Source: Polyodon spathula | Lineage: Eukaryota; Chordata; Actinopteri; Acipenseriformes; Polyodontidae | DNA length: 64,000 nucleotides | Direction: 5' to 3' | NCBI RefSeq assembly: GCF_017654505.1 | Contig: NC_054553.1 | Span: 3,575,974-3,639,973 of the forward strand | In this document: one piece after another, positions 34,752-41,560 of the stretch | Numbering within the stretch: the stretch's first letter is position 1 | Layout of the letters: the number at the start of each line of letters is the position of its first letter | Made by a program: the position numbers and the translations under genes | Notes under the pieces: generated by a model | Told to the model about the DNA's origin: nothing | The model's input: only the letters and a program-made list of their open reading frames with translations | The model's database searches: none

Positions 34752-35071
34752 ATATATATATGAGATTGTAAAATACGCACGAAAATAATACATATACGAT
34801 ACTGGCACGCAGCAGAATCCTCAGGAACTGCATCCGAATGGCAGTAAATGGATTATCAAACAGTGTAAATACTAAACACAGTGGATTAATGGACTATACC
34901 GAACAGCTCAATATACATACCTGAGACGGGCTTCTCGGGTGCCCACTTCACCCCTGGGTGCAGGAGCTGAAAGGACGAGCGCACCTCGTGGCAGCTGGTT
35001 ACCTGCCCGCTGGACTGCGTGAGCTGGAGTAGCCATAGCAATAACACACCTGGAGCCCGGGTACCTACCAT
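3364..35071 (-). CDS. gpc3: glypican-3, six coding exons, 3' end outside window
   Basis: GPC3 is a GPI-anchored heparan-sulphate proteoglycan of the cell surface that modulates Hedgehog, Wnt and growth-factor signalling. I join six minus-strand exons: 34921-35071, 29581-29742, 11661-12358, 7427-7560, 6951-7076 and 3364-3475. They give 1383 nt (461 codons) with matching splice phases and GT/AG borders throughout. The product starts with a hydrophobic signal peptide, followed by the Cys-rich glypican core. Motifs shared with human GPC3 include [63 protein letters not shown] and [11 protein letters not shown]-glycosylation sequons NYT (residue 116), NTT (234) and NDS (411) sit at the same places as in human. 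The heparan-sulphate attachment serines and GPI signal lie in later exons that I could not find in bases 1-3363. The flanking microRNA cluster, CCDC160 relic and PHF6 support GPC3 over GPC5. The furin motif in exon 4 is altered. Confidence 0.96.
3968..4142. mobile_element. MITE-like dispersed element, copy 1
   Basis: The element runs from about cgggtccaatcccggtcctgg to ggtctggacacccctg. A second diverged copy at 35676-35840 shares the internal block gtttaattggttcaatt, the block aatttagaacagggtt and the segment aacaaagaccagga. The outer ends (ggggtgtccaat and ctggacacccct) are imperfect inverted repeats. It encodes nothing; it looks like a short non-autonomous DNA transposon of fish type. Confidence 0.75.
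5504..5557. repeat. perfect 19-bp inverted repeat
   Basis: Arms 5504-5522 and 5539-5557 are exact reverse complements (agtcctgggtttcagaact), separated by 16 nt. It is a compact stem-loop within GPC3 intron 5 and may be a palindromic MITE relic. Confidence 0.93.
5786..5985. repeat. polypurine tract
   Basis: About 200 nt of almost pure purine on the plus strand (gagagaa, gaaagaaag, gggagga). The tract is a candidate for H-DNA; charged or Ser/Phe-rich frames here are artefacts. Confidence 0.9.
6404..6440. repeat. (ATT)n microsatellite
   Basis: About twelve ATT units within GPC3 intron 5. Confidence 0.95.
6951..7076 (-). CDS. gpc3: GPC3 coding exon 5
   Basis: The 126-nt exon encodes residues 382-424 ([19 protein letters not shown], then a Cys and [14 protein letters not shown]). 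It matches human ELIQKLKSFISFYSALPG and NDTLCWNGQELVER. It begins after the acceptor GTACCCCAAG at 7077-7078, which has a weak pyrimidine tract, and ends at GAGAG|GTGAGA. Phase 2 at both sides. The conserved sequon is at residue 411. Confidence 0.93.
7427..7560 (-). CDS. gpc3: GPC3 coding exon 4 (furin-site region)
   Basis: The 134-nt exon encodes residues 338-382, entering in phase 0 and leaving in phase 2. The acceptor is CCCCCGCAG|GTCAGC and the donor AGAAG|GTACGC. It reads [20 protein letters not shown] and later HETLAGRR, aligned to human [20 protein letters not shown] and HEETLSSRRR. Human GPC3 is cut by a proprotein convertase after RQYR; here the aligned residues are RLAH, with no R-x-x-R. 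The middle of the exon is poorly conserved, as expected for the exposed loop. Confidence 0.9.
7561..11660. other. GPC3 intron 3
   Basis: No exon seen. It contains an octamer- and ATTA-rich segment at 7815-7970 (attaaaatgcaaatgcatg), MIR-like repeat tail at about 8118-8190, (AG)n at 8443-8508, (CT)n at 8669-8693 and a 41-bp tandem duplication at about 8993-9062 (gaagccctgagtga repeated). The rest is unremarkable. Confidence 0.65.
8443..8508. repeat. (AG)n microsatellite
   Basis: About 29 uninterrupted AG units, then a short interrupted tail. Confidence 0.97.
11661..12358 (-). CDS. gpc3: GPC3 coding exon 3 (large core exon)
   Basis: This is the large central exon of 698 nt, residues 105-337. 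It starts after CTCCAG (12359-12364) and ends at CACCCTG|GTGAGT. It contains the NYT sequon, [23 protein letters not shown], the [10 protein letters not shown] block, [34 protein letters not shown] and CQAVMQGC, all diagnostic of the GPC3/GPC5 branch. The exon is strikingly GC-rich and rich in CpG compared with the AT-rich introns around it. Long open frames on the opposite strand here are shadows of this composition. Acidic and polar spots of human GPC3 are replaced by Gly/Ala/Arg (for example SGAAGGSRD), consistent with GC-driven drift. Confidence 0.96.
13476..13648. mobile_element. palindromic MITE-like element
   Basis: The ends cagggatggaaataaaactc and gagtcttatttccacccctg are imperfect terminal inverted repeats. 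Internally ccattccaggttttactag and ctaatagaaaaaccaggaatgg are also complementary, so the whole 173-nt element folds on itself. A further copy begins at 63979 and runs off the right edge (ccaggaatggaaataagact). No coding capacity. Confidence 0.85.
14755..14870. repeat. 29-bp minisatellite, four copies
   Basis: Four tandem units of 29 nt built on actctgctccccctggacag plus ttaactgag, with a few substitutions per copy. It resembles amplified polypyrimidine tract and splice-acceptor-like sequence but lies mid-intron. Confidence 0.93.
14976..15043. repeat. (CA)n microsatellite
   Basis: About 34 CA units without interruption; potentially Z-DNA forming. Confidence 0.98.
17652..17724. repeat. (TA)n microsatellite
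   Basis: About 36 TA units with a single phase slip at the left end. Confidence 0.97.
17975..18200. mobile_element. MIR/CORE-like SINE
   Basis: The stretch ggttaagtgatttgcttagg, gtcacacagtgagtcagtgg, ctgagctgggatttgaagca and ttaaccactggaccatacag follows the layout of MIR-type SINEs (gtgacttgcccaaggtcaca ... ttaaccactatgctatactg). The left part, tttagtgcctttcatag, recurs at 3195 and 22185. A tail-only copy lies at about 8118-8190 (accactgggccacactgcct) and another at about 16296-16335. Old and not coding. Confidence 0.7.
18790..18961. repeat. degenerate (ATCT)n ending in pure (TATC)n
   Basis: A degenerate ATCTATCC/ATCC region becomes a pure tetranucleotide run at 18925-18961. A C-rich run (ccctcccctccccccccccc) lies just before it at about 18720-18748. 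Confidence 0.92.
20782..20831. repeat. (GA)n microsatellite
   Basis: GA repeat with two early interruptions, then pure GAGA. Confidence 0.95.
21264..21507 (+). repeat. inverted duplication, copy A
   Basis: The stretch cgtgacaaagagacagtcac ... cagggaactgcaaat ... gaagcctcatatcctgaaag ... cactggtgttacttattcct ... gatcgaactggagt recurs in reverse orientation at 25055-25231. Copy A has an extra segment of about 65 nt (21420-21482: A-rich, then gctgttgtttcttcttccct) between ggagt and gcgtta. Flanks outside the shared part differ. Confidence 0.92.
21992..22070 (+). mobile_element. 5S rRNA-derived SINE fragment
   Basis: The sequence ctgaagctaagcagaatcag followed by ccctggttagtgtgtggatg and ggagacc is the internal control region of 5S rRNA (the family reads gaagctaagcagggtcgggc, ctggttagtacttggatggg, agacc). 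Box A and box C of the type-1 Pol III promoter are recognisable but diverged. A full 5S gene is not present, so this is a SINE3-type element or a 5S pseudogene. Confidence 0.8.
24020..24205. mobile_element. dispersed repeat, acipenseriform type
   Basis: Contains ggccaattgtgcgccacccc, gagctcccgcccatggtcgg, atagcctggacttgaacc and cacaccacttgggagcccc. I remember this string as a very common repeat in sturgeon and paddlefish sequence; that is memory, not a search. The tail is tRNA-like (ggacttgaaccagtgatc resembles a TpsiC/B-box region). Confidence 0.65.
25055..25231 (-). repeat. inverted duplication, copy B
   Basis: Read on the minus strand this matches copy A at 21264-21507 almost base for base over about 150 nt, without the A-rich insertion. 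The copies are 3.5 kb apart and face each other, both within GPC3 intron 2. Confidence 0.92.
27800..28143. mobile_element. dispersed repeat related to the 24.0 kb copy
   Basis: Begins with gtgtccaattatttccgatt and ctcccaatttggaatgc, continues with a GC-rich middle and ends with gactcgcccctcgcacca and cactcggggacccacc. It shares the style and ending (cact-ggga-ccc) of the 24020-24205 element and has higher GC than its surroundings. Probably a longer member of the same superfamily. Confidence 0.55.
28505..28880. repeat. polypyrimidine region
   Basis: About 370 nt with strong C/T bias (ctctcatccc, tttccctttctc). The hydrophobic Ser/Phe/Leu open frame across it is compositional and has no family features. 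Confidence 0.8.
29581..29742 (-). CDS. gpc3: GPC3 coding exon 2
   Basis: The 162-nt exon encodes residues 51-104 ([19 protein letters not shown] and onward to [13 protein letters not shown]). It holds the CLP and TCCS cysteines of the glypican N-terminal lobe. It enters and leaves in phase 1. The acceptor is TTTCAG|GGTCGG at 29743-29744 and the donor is CAGG|GTAGGA at 29580. A 61-bp minisatellite starts directly at the acceptor, so intron sequence up to the splice site is part of the repeat. Confidence 0.94.
29741..29980. repeat. 61-bp minisatellite abutting GPC3 exon 2 acceptor
   Basis: Nearly four copies (3.9) of a 61-bp unit (gaaccagcaatcagagtgag, aacagaggcagcaccctgag, agcatctaccagcccaccct and one more base). 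The first copy overlaps the exon 2 3' splice site: on the minus strand the true site is GGTTTCAG|GGTCGG and each further copy shows GGTTCCAG|GGTGGG. Copies differ by one or two bases, implying recent expansion. Confidence 0.96.
29743..34920. other. GPC3 intron 1
   Basis: No exon seen. Apart from the minisatellite at the acceptor end and (TA)n at 34696-34762, it is ordinary AT-rich intron. A purine-rich patch lies at 33455-33585. Confidence 0.7.
34696..34762. repeat. (TA)n microsatellite
   Basis: About 33 TA units with one phase slip, 160 nt downstream of the GPC3 exon 1 donor. Confidence 0.97.
34921..35071 (-). CDS. gpc3: GPC3 coding exon 1 (signal peptide)
   Basis: This exon encodes residues 1-50 and the first base of codon 51. 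The start at 35071 is chosen because it opens a signal peptide ([17 protein letters not shown]), followed by the first conserved cysteine in [18 protein letters not shown], the counterpart of human TCHQVRSFFQRLQPGLKW. The donor reads TCAG|GTATGT at 34920 and leaves phase 1. A longer overlapping open frame (34908-35177) is in another frame and has no glypican similarity. Confidence 0.93.
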
Positions 35072-35640
35072 GGCACTCCGAACGCAGAGTCACCACCGCG
35101 TCGGTGAGCGGCAAGAAGAGTTGTGTACAGACACGGCACACTCCTGAACCACAAATCTGTCTAAAACCCGTACACAATCGGAGTAAATTGAGGCTCTGTT
35201 TAATTTTCAGGAAGCGGCTTCATTAGTAATAGGTCAGGTATTAGTAACGCAAATAACTATAATTAATCTCTAAAAAAAAGAAAAACTAAAAAAAAAACAG
35301 CTTGCTTTAAAAACTTTTCTCAGATCCCTCTCTGTGGCTGCATATTTGCACTGTTGTTTCAAACAAATAATGCGCTTACGGCGTTAGTTGCACACGTCGG
35401 GCTCCCTGTAATGCACTGTTAAAGTCGCTTGTTTTAAAGCGGCTGAGAACAAGTGGTTTGCAATTGCGTTGAGAGTCGTTCTCAGCAGAGCTCTCTGCTC
35501 GGCTGCCAGCGGCGATGCTGCTCACTGCTGAGCGAACCTGCTTTATATCACAGTGCGGGCAGACGGGATGCGCGTTCCCGAACCTGGGGTGGAGTGACAA
35601 TGGGATCCCTCACTCTGTGTGTGTGTGTGTATCTCAGCTG
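35072..35640 (-). promoter_or_regulatory. gpc3: GPC3 5' UTR and promoter region (candidate)
   Basis: The bases directly upstream of the GPC3 start on the minus strand are moderately CpG-rich (cgcgtcggtgagcgg; ggcgatgctgctc; gggatgcgcgttcccgaacc). No clear TATA box was identified. The transcription start cannot be fixed from sequence alone. Confidence 0.5.
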
Positions 35641-35675
35641 TATCAGTGCTTATTAGTATTAGTATATTTATAATG

Positions 35676-35840
35676 CAGGGGTGTCCAATCGCGTTCCCGG
35701 AGAGCTATTCCACTCAACGTTTAACAAGTAAAAACGAGACAATGAACGCCTTCAGGGTCTGCTCTGGCTCCAGGTTTAATTGGTTCAATTAAATAATTTA
35801 GAACAGGGTTGAAACAAAGACCAGGAGTGGACTCACCAAC
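35676..35840. mobile_element. MITE-like dispersed element, copy 2
   Basis: Starts caggggtgtccaatcgcgtt, contains aggtttaattggttcaat and atttagaacagggttgaa, and ends near agaccaggagtggactcacc. It is homologous to 3968-4142 in the same orientation. It sits about 600 nt upstream of GPC3. Confidence 0.75.
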
Positions 35841-36179
35841 TTTGGCCACCTTGTTCTAACACATGCTGGAAGTGAACTGCAGACCGCAGCGTGTCCATTA
35901 CAGTCCCACTGGACGGACCCCAAATGCAGCCACTGTCGAATGAGCATCCTCTATATTCTAACCTTATCAGTGGAATGAGGTTCAGAGCACAATCCTTACC
36001 ATTCTTCTTTGTGTAAAACATGGCACACTCTGCTTTCCAATATAATTGATAATATAGGCATACGCGTGTTATAAACTGCTTGTAAACGTGCCGCAGTATA
36101 TGCGCCGACTACAATTACGCACAGTTTAATGAGAGGGAAGCCCGAAGTATCACTTGCAAAAGCGACAGTGATTAGTTAA

Positions 36180-36480
36180 GCAAACAGCCTCCTGGTTCTC
36201 ACTCTCAGATCAAGCCTGCCTCCGGCAAGATGATTCATATTAATTATTATCTCAATTTCTGCTAATGCCAGCGGTGAATGCGCGGCGTGTGATGGCTGTC
36301 TTCATTTCCATCTTCTCCTAAACCGGTGCACCTAGATCCCGATCCTCGCCCGGCTTATCCGAGAGGATGTCGGCCGGTACTCCCTCTTTATTTGAACAGC
36401 TCATAATTAACCTTCGTGTGCTGCCAAGGATGTAATTAACATCTTTAAAATACTGATCCTCTTATCGAGTTACCTTTTCA
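36180..36480. promoter_or_regulatory. candidate conserved non-coding element upstream of GPC3
   Basis: Non-repetitive stretch with clustered homeodomain-type TAAT/ATTA motifs (attcatattaattattatct, cataattaacc, atgtaattaacatc) and balanced composition, 1.1 kb upstream of GPC3. No motif proves function; an alignment to gar, bichir or human would decide. Confidence 0.3.
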
Positions 36481-36594
36481 CGCAGGCCGGCGTGCTTCCA
36501 AATCCAACACGCGATTCACCACGTCGTGGTCAAATATTTAAGAAATACACAGAGGGAAAACAGACCGGGCACTCCATTACTGCACTGCTACCGA

Positions 36595-36595
36595 C

Positions 36596-36646
<51 letters not shown>
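36595..36646. repeat. (AAT)n microsatellite
   Basis: About 17 AAT units between GPC3 and the microRNA cluster. Confidence 0.97.
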
Positions 36647-36647
<1 letters not shown>

Positions 36648-37766
36648 TCAATTTCTGGGACCAGGGGACGTCACCAAATTATAAGCAGTCTCGTCTAGAT
36701 TCATTTATAGAACAACTGGTTGACTTACTCCCTCGAGGATTTGAATTAGTGGCGTCTTTTTGTTGTCTTCATCAACCGGCATGAACTACTTTCAAATTCA
36801 TTGGTTGAAAAACTGCAAACTACCTGTAGAAACTAAAACGTGGTATCGATTTAGCACAGGAACATGGTCGATGGGTCGATATCTGCAGCCCGTGTTAATC
36901 ATTCCTCTGGAATAGAGTCTATATCCACACCGTTTCCCGGTGTTTACACGCGGTTTCGCCCGGTCTCTGCGTTCCCGTTTGTTTGCGGAACGAGCGCACA
37001 GGCACCGGTGGCCGTGTTTGGAGACGCTCCCTGTCTGACAGTTGGGAAAATAGCATCAATTTACATGCAAAATTCGGTCCATTTTCCATGCTGTTCTACA
37101 GTAAATGAAACATATGTTGCTGCATATCTCATAGCAATTAGTTACCGTGGTGTAACTGCTCAACATTGTTACAAAGTCTTATGATTCAGTTATCAACATT
37201 GGTTTTAATAGGAACAAATGTTAATAATATACCAATAATCTAATACTTCTTCAGAATACTTTTTTATTGTTATTCGTTATAATCTGTAGTTTGTTTTGTA
37301 TTAATTGCTAATGTAATATTTAAGATTTGTATTATGGTTTTATGTTCCTTTCATGTTTGAAAATGCATGAACACATTAATAATTATTGATTCATGTGCTC
37401 TTCCCTCCCTGTTGCTCAAACAGTCGCTTTGATTTTACACATTTGCCCCTATACTGATACTGTAAACACTGCTGAGTTTCAACGGCTACAGGAGAACCTT
37501 CCTTTAATTACAATCGTCTCCTAAAAAAAACCGTAACACACACACACTCCGTGTAAATGAGCTGGCTGCAGTGTCCGTGGATTGAAAGCGATGACAAAGT
37601 TCTCAAGAGGAGATTGCTTAGGAATCATTTACCGGTCATTAAATGTGACAGCTGCGGCTCAATCAACGGCACGACGCACCTTACAAACCGAGTTACTGCA
37701 GCGTGAGCGAGGAGAGTAATGGCATGAACGCAATTGCTGACATCTAGTGGAGAACTGTACTCCTGC

Positions 37767-38023
37767 TGCACAAACAGGTTTTACTGGTTTCCACTGCACA
37801 AACTGGGTTTACTGGTTTCCATTAAACAAACTGCTTTTACTGGTTTCCACTGCACTAACCGGTTTTACTGGTTTCCATTAAACAAACTGGTTTTACTGGT
37901 TTCCACTGCACAAACCGGTTTTACTGGTTTCCATTAAACAAACTGGTTTTACTGGTTTCCACTGCACAAACCGGTTTTACTGGTTTCCATTAAACAAACT
38001 GCTTTTACTGGTTTCCACTGCAC
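37767..38023. repeat. 28-bp minisatellite with 56-bp higher order
   Basis: About nine units of ggttttactggtttccactg plus cacaaacc, alternating regularly with a variant ending attaaacaaact. The alternation makes a 56-bp dimer repeat. It lies about 1 kb downstream of the miR-363 hairpin. Confidence 0.96.
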
Positions 38024-38995
38024 ACTGTTACAATCAGAATGCAGGTCCAGGGTATTAGCAGGAGCGAGTCTCACGCGGTGAGATGACGTAGCCTGTCCAG
38101 GTCAAGTTGTTTTCAATGATTTTACCTGAATAAACAAAGGAACGGGTTGCCTGCCGGGAACATTTAAAAACACATTCATTACTGTCACTGAACAGACTCC
38201 TTCATACAGAACTGACAGCTTCAGTCTGTGGCGCCACCTAGCTTTCAAAATGTCATTGTCACTAGAACTGGAGAGGTAATACTGGCACCTGAGATTGACA
38301 AATGTGGCTTCATTGGGAGACACATCCATTTTTAGTTTGAATTTAAAACTGACACATACAATATACATATTGCTTCATCTTTGCAGAACAAGCTGTGCAT
38401 GTTTGCATTGCACTGGAGCCATGATAGGACTGGCTAGTTTAAATTTGCATTGTTTTCCACCCCTCAAGAACATGACTTGCTCTCTCCAGTACAAGTCAAG
38501 TGCTAGAGCGGGATGGATGCACGGATCCCTCTGGGCTGAGAATGAAATCCCTGAACTGCACACAACACTGCAGCACAGTGCTTTACCATCTCACAGCTTC
38601 GTCTCTGGAGCACCAGTCACTGAGCAACACATCTGCTTCAGTGCAGCCACAAACCCAGCTCAATGCAACAGCTTGCACATACTCACCCACTGTAATGTAC
38701 CTGCTTGCGTTTGCAAACCTAGTATTTGTCATCACCAGGAGCAAGTTTTGAAAAAACACAATAAAATAAACCATGCATCCTTGAGTAACAATGCATGCAA
38801 ACAGTTTAATACACTGAAAACAATACACAGGCAATTCTTAATGATTATTATTCAATTTATTATTTTTAAACTTAAAGTACAATAAATAAAGCGATAAAGC
38901 AAAGACCACTTGCCTATAATTCAGAAGGCTCGAATATTTCACTGCATGGCCAGCAATCACACCGTTGCCACTTACACTGGAGATGTGAGCATCTG

Positions 38996-39067
38996 GCGGA
39001 TTACAGATGGATACCGTGCAATTTTTAAACGTTTAAATAAGATTGCAACGCCACCCACCCGAAAACA
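38996..39067 (-). ncRNA. mir363: miR-363 precursor
   Basis: The 3' arm on the minus strand (39002-39023) is identical over all 22 nt to the mature miR-363-3p that I know from vertebrates (AATTGCACGG ... ATCTGTA, miR-25/92 seed ATTGCAC). The 5' arm is at 39041-39061 (CGGGTGGGTGGCGTTGCAAT) and pairs with it around an AT-rich loop. In human, miR-363 is the last member of the miR-106a~363 cluster between GPC3 and CCDC160; here too it is the 3'-most hairpin and has the same orientation relative to GPC3. Confidence 0.97.
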
Positions 39068-39269
39068 GCAAGACTGGAGCTCCCGCCACATTGCTGCTTA
39101 TAGGTGACCCAAGACATCACCTCCTTCCTCCAGTGCGTCTTCGCTTCCCACATACACCCTGTCCCTGAGCAAGCAGGGTCATACTGGAATACTTCTACAT
39201 AATGAACAAAAGGCATTCAGTGTGAAGATCTGAAAGCAAGCGTGACGTGGAGTCAGGGCGGCTGCCGGT

Positions 39270-39355
39270 CGCAGCCACAGCGAGTTTTGCATGGATTTGC
39301 ACAGCGGAGGAATCTCAAAGCTGGATGCAAACATGCAAAACTAACTGGTAGCTGC
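39270..39355 (-). ncRNA. miR-19 precursor (miR-19b/19c type)
   Basis: The minus-strand 3' arm (39281-39303) begins TGTGCAAATCCATGCAAAAC, identical to miR-19b through base 20, with the seed GTGCAAA. The last three bases are TCG where human miR-19b has TGA; I remember a fish miR-19c with this ending. The 5' arm at 39320-39342 (AGTTTTGCATGTTTGCATCC) is the usual miR-19 passenger strand. The stem extends through gcagcca / tggtagctgc. It is the second hairpin from the 3' end of the cluster. Confidence 0.96.
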
Positions 39356-39424
39356 ATGCCTCACAAAAATTAAAAATGTGCACTGTACATCACACACACA
39401 CAGGGAGGAGGAGATTCAAGTGTC

Positions 39425-39501
39425 AAACACCACTAGAAGTGCCCACTTTGCAGTAGATCGAAGTCACCACTACCTGCACTGTGAGCACTTTGGTGCTGCG
39501 C
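39425..39501 (-). ncRNA. mir20b: miR-20b precursor
   Basis: The 5' arm on the minus strand (39470-39492) begins CAAAGTGCTCACAGTGCAGG, with the miR-17-family seed AAAGTGC. It differs from human miR-20b at one base (CAC for CAT in the middle). The 3' arm (39433-39454, ACTGCAAAGTGGGCACTTCT) pairs with it and resembles miR-20b-3p. It is the only intact AAAGTGC-seed hairpin found in the cluster. Confidence 0.96.
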
Positions 39502-39914
39502 AGACAGACAGCCTCTGTGCCCTGGCCAGGTCACATGCACACACAAGCCCCTGCAAGAAAGTTCCAATGGTCCCATGGATCTCCTTCCTGCACACTACGT
39601 GGCTCTTTGGAAATCACAGCAGGTGCACACAGCCAGCATCAAGGCCCTGTGGATGCAGATGCAGGAGACACACGTTTACTTTTTTTTTCAGGTCTTGAAA
39701 GCTAGCATTTCACACCACGAAGAGTCACATTTGTTCACAAAAAAACAAAAAAAAAAAAGTTAAGCGATTTCTGAAATGACACTTCCTGTTGAACAGACTG
39801 TATTGTAACACACCATCATACAGAGGGGGTCTCGCACACAGGCCTCTTCTGCACAGAGCACATCTCTCCAGGCTGCTGTGCTCGACCAGGGCCAGCCCTG
39901 AAGCAGAGTGCAGC

Positions 39915-39992
39915 ACGTATGCCAGAAGGAGCACCCAGCGCAGTAGATTCTAGGCTAGTTCACTAACTGCACTAGATGCACCTTAACACAAA
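39915..39992 (-). ncRNA. mir18b: miR-18b precursor
   Basis: The minus-strand 5' arm (39963-39985) begins TAAGGTGCATCTAGTGCAGT and ends TAG, identical to human miR-18b-5p over 23 nt as I recall it. The 3' arm (39921-39944, ACTGCGCTGGGTGCTCCTTC) is the expected passenger. It is the 5'-most intact hairpin of the cluster. The gap to miR-20b is about 410 nt, wider than in mammals. Confidence 0.97.
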
Positions 39993-40084
39993 TGCCACAG
40001 CAGTGCGGGCAGCGGGTCACCAAGATGCTCTCGCCCACTTTCCAGTCCTGTAGAAAGCTCCGATAAAGGACTCAAACAAGCGAG

Positions 40085-40150
40085 CAAGCAGCAAGGCAAT
40101 CCTACAAGTGCTTGCATTGCACTTCGTCCTTCAGAGTGTTCAGACGTTTC
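40085..40150 (-). pseudogene. probable miR-17/106a hairpin remnant
   Basis: On the minus strand, 40102-40122 reads TGCAATGCAAGCACTTGTAG, like the 3' arm of miR-17 (GCACTTGTAG shared) and of miR-106a (TGCAATG-AAGCACTT shared). It sits about 115 nt upstream of miR-18b, where miR-106a lies in mammals. The expected 5' arm with seed AAAGTGC is not found within 70 nt upstream. I therefore read it as a decayed hairpin; chance similarity cannot be excluded. Confidence 0.5.
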
Positions 40151-41394
40151 TCATCCTTCTCTCCCCTCAAGACATCCATCTTCTTTCCAATGCATCCCAA
40201 ACCTGCCGCGATGACAAGAGGAGAATGAATATTCTACATGCAGCACGCAATGGAGAGGGAGGTGCAACGTTTACAGTGCCATCTCCCCCACACACTGCGC
40301 AACAAAATCACTACTGAAGCGGGCTACAACAATAAGTCTGTCTTTAATGCAAGATGTTTTTGTATGTGTCCTGCAAATTCAGCATGCGTGAAGCTGACAC
40401 TGTGCCTGCAGGGCATGCCTGCAGCTCCACAGTAACTGCATGAACGGGGCTGTCTTGCTGTTGGATGCAAAGTGCATCATATCTTGAACCCTAGCTGCAA
40501 ATGTATGCATACTGATCCCAAATCAAAATGCCTCTTTCCTTTAAACAATTAGAAGCAAGCAAGGTTTTCAAAAGTTTAAGTGGTCTAATAGTCAAATTGT
40601 ACTTCAACTGGCAGTCCTTTAGAGCTGTCAGTGAGGCATGCGCATTGTGGTTAACCGATGTGTCTAGTGTGTAGATCATTAAAACTCTCAAATGCAATGA
40701 TCTGCCCTATGTTCACTCTGGTCACATGCAAGGCGCCTGAGCGGAACGATGCAGTCTCCCGCCCGGGCCCGCACCACATTACAACCCTCCATCTTTTCAC
40801 ATCTAACCGCTCTTCACATGGTCACAGCGGCTTTATATTAACGACCGACCACCCAACACGGTGTATGACGCGGCATGTGGACTTAGAACAAGACGATTAA
40901 CACGTGAACAGCTACTTTCACTGGAGACAACCCGTCACCACCCCACCACTACAGAAGACCGAGATTTATAAAAAAAATAAATAAAAAAGACTCAAGATAT
41001 CCCTGATAAAGATAACAAAGCTTTCGTTTAATAATACCATGCAAAATAAATTAATTAAATGCAAACGTGTTTTAAAGGTACAAATCCCATCGATCAGGCC
41101 AAACCAGACATCCGCGCCAAACCGTCTCCATGTTCCGCACACTTACCCCTCGCTTTTAAATATGTTGCCTAATCCGATTCCTACGTGCTTTTAAAAGTGA
41201 CTACAATTGGATAATTAGATGACACACACACACACATAAAAAGCAAACGCTTAAATCAACAACAAACTTCTGTTTGTACAGAAAAATGCGATAACCAGCG
41301 AACACACCGTTATATTACAAATGAAATCCAAAACTGTTTGCGGCTGTTCAGCACAACCCCAGCCTGGCATTTGCAATGAAATATTTACCTGGCA

Positions 41395-41560
41395 CACTTT
41401 TGAAAACCTCCCCGTGCGATCCCTGTCTGGAGCGGCGCGCCGCACGCTTTGCACACATTTCCAGGGGTTGTGAACGCGAGGAGGAGCGGAGAGCCCCCCA
41501 CGTGGTGCGCCCCTCGTGTTGGGATTAAACAGAAAGGCGCCGGGAAGGGGAGGTGGGGTC
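41395..41560 (-). promoter_or_regulatory. CpG-rich candidate promoter A of the microRNA transcript
   Basis: CpG-dense patch (gagcggcgcgccgcacg, gaacgcgaggaggagcgg, ggcgccgggaagggg) about 1.4 kb upstream of miR-18b in AT-rich surroundings. No protein-coding exon fits here. It could start the primary microRNA transcript on the minus strand. Confidence 0.4.

Noticed and set aside
38403..38425. Another plus-strand CATTGCACTG with a miR-92-type seed
   Set aside because: Similarity stops after the seed and there is no hairpin partner.
40110..40136. Plus-strand CATTGCACTT resembling the start of miR-25/92
   Set aside because: Only about ten bases match, the strand is opposite to the cluster and no complementary arm is found upstream.
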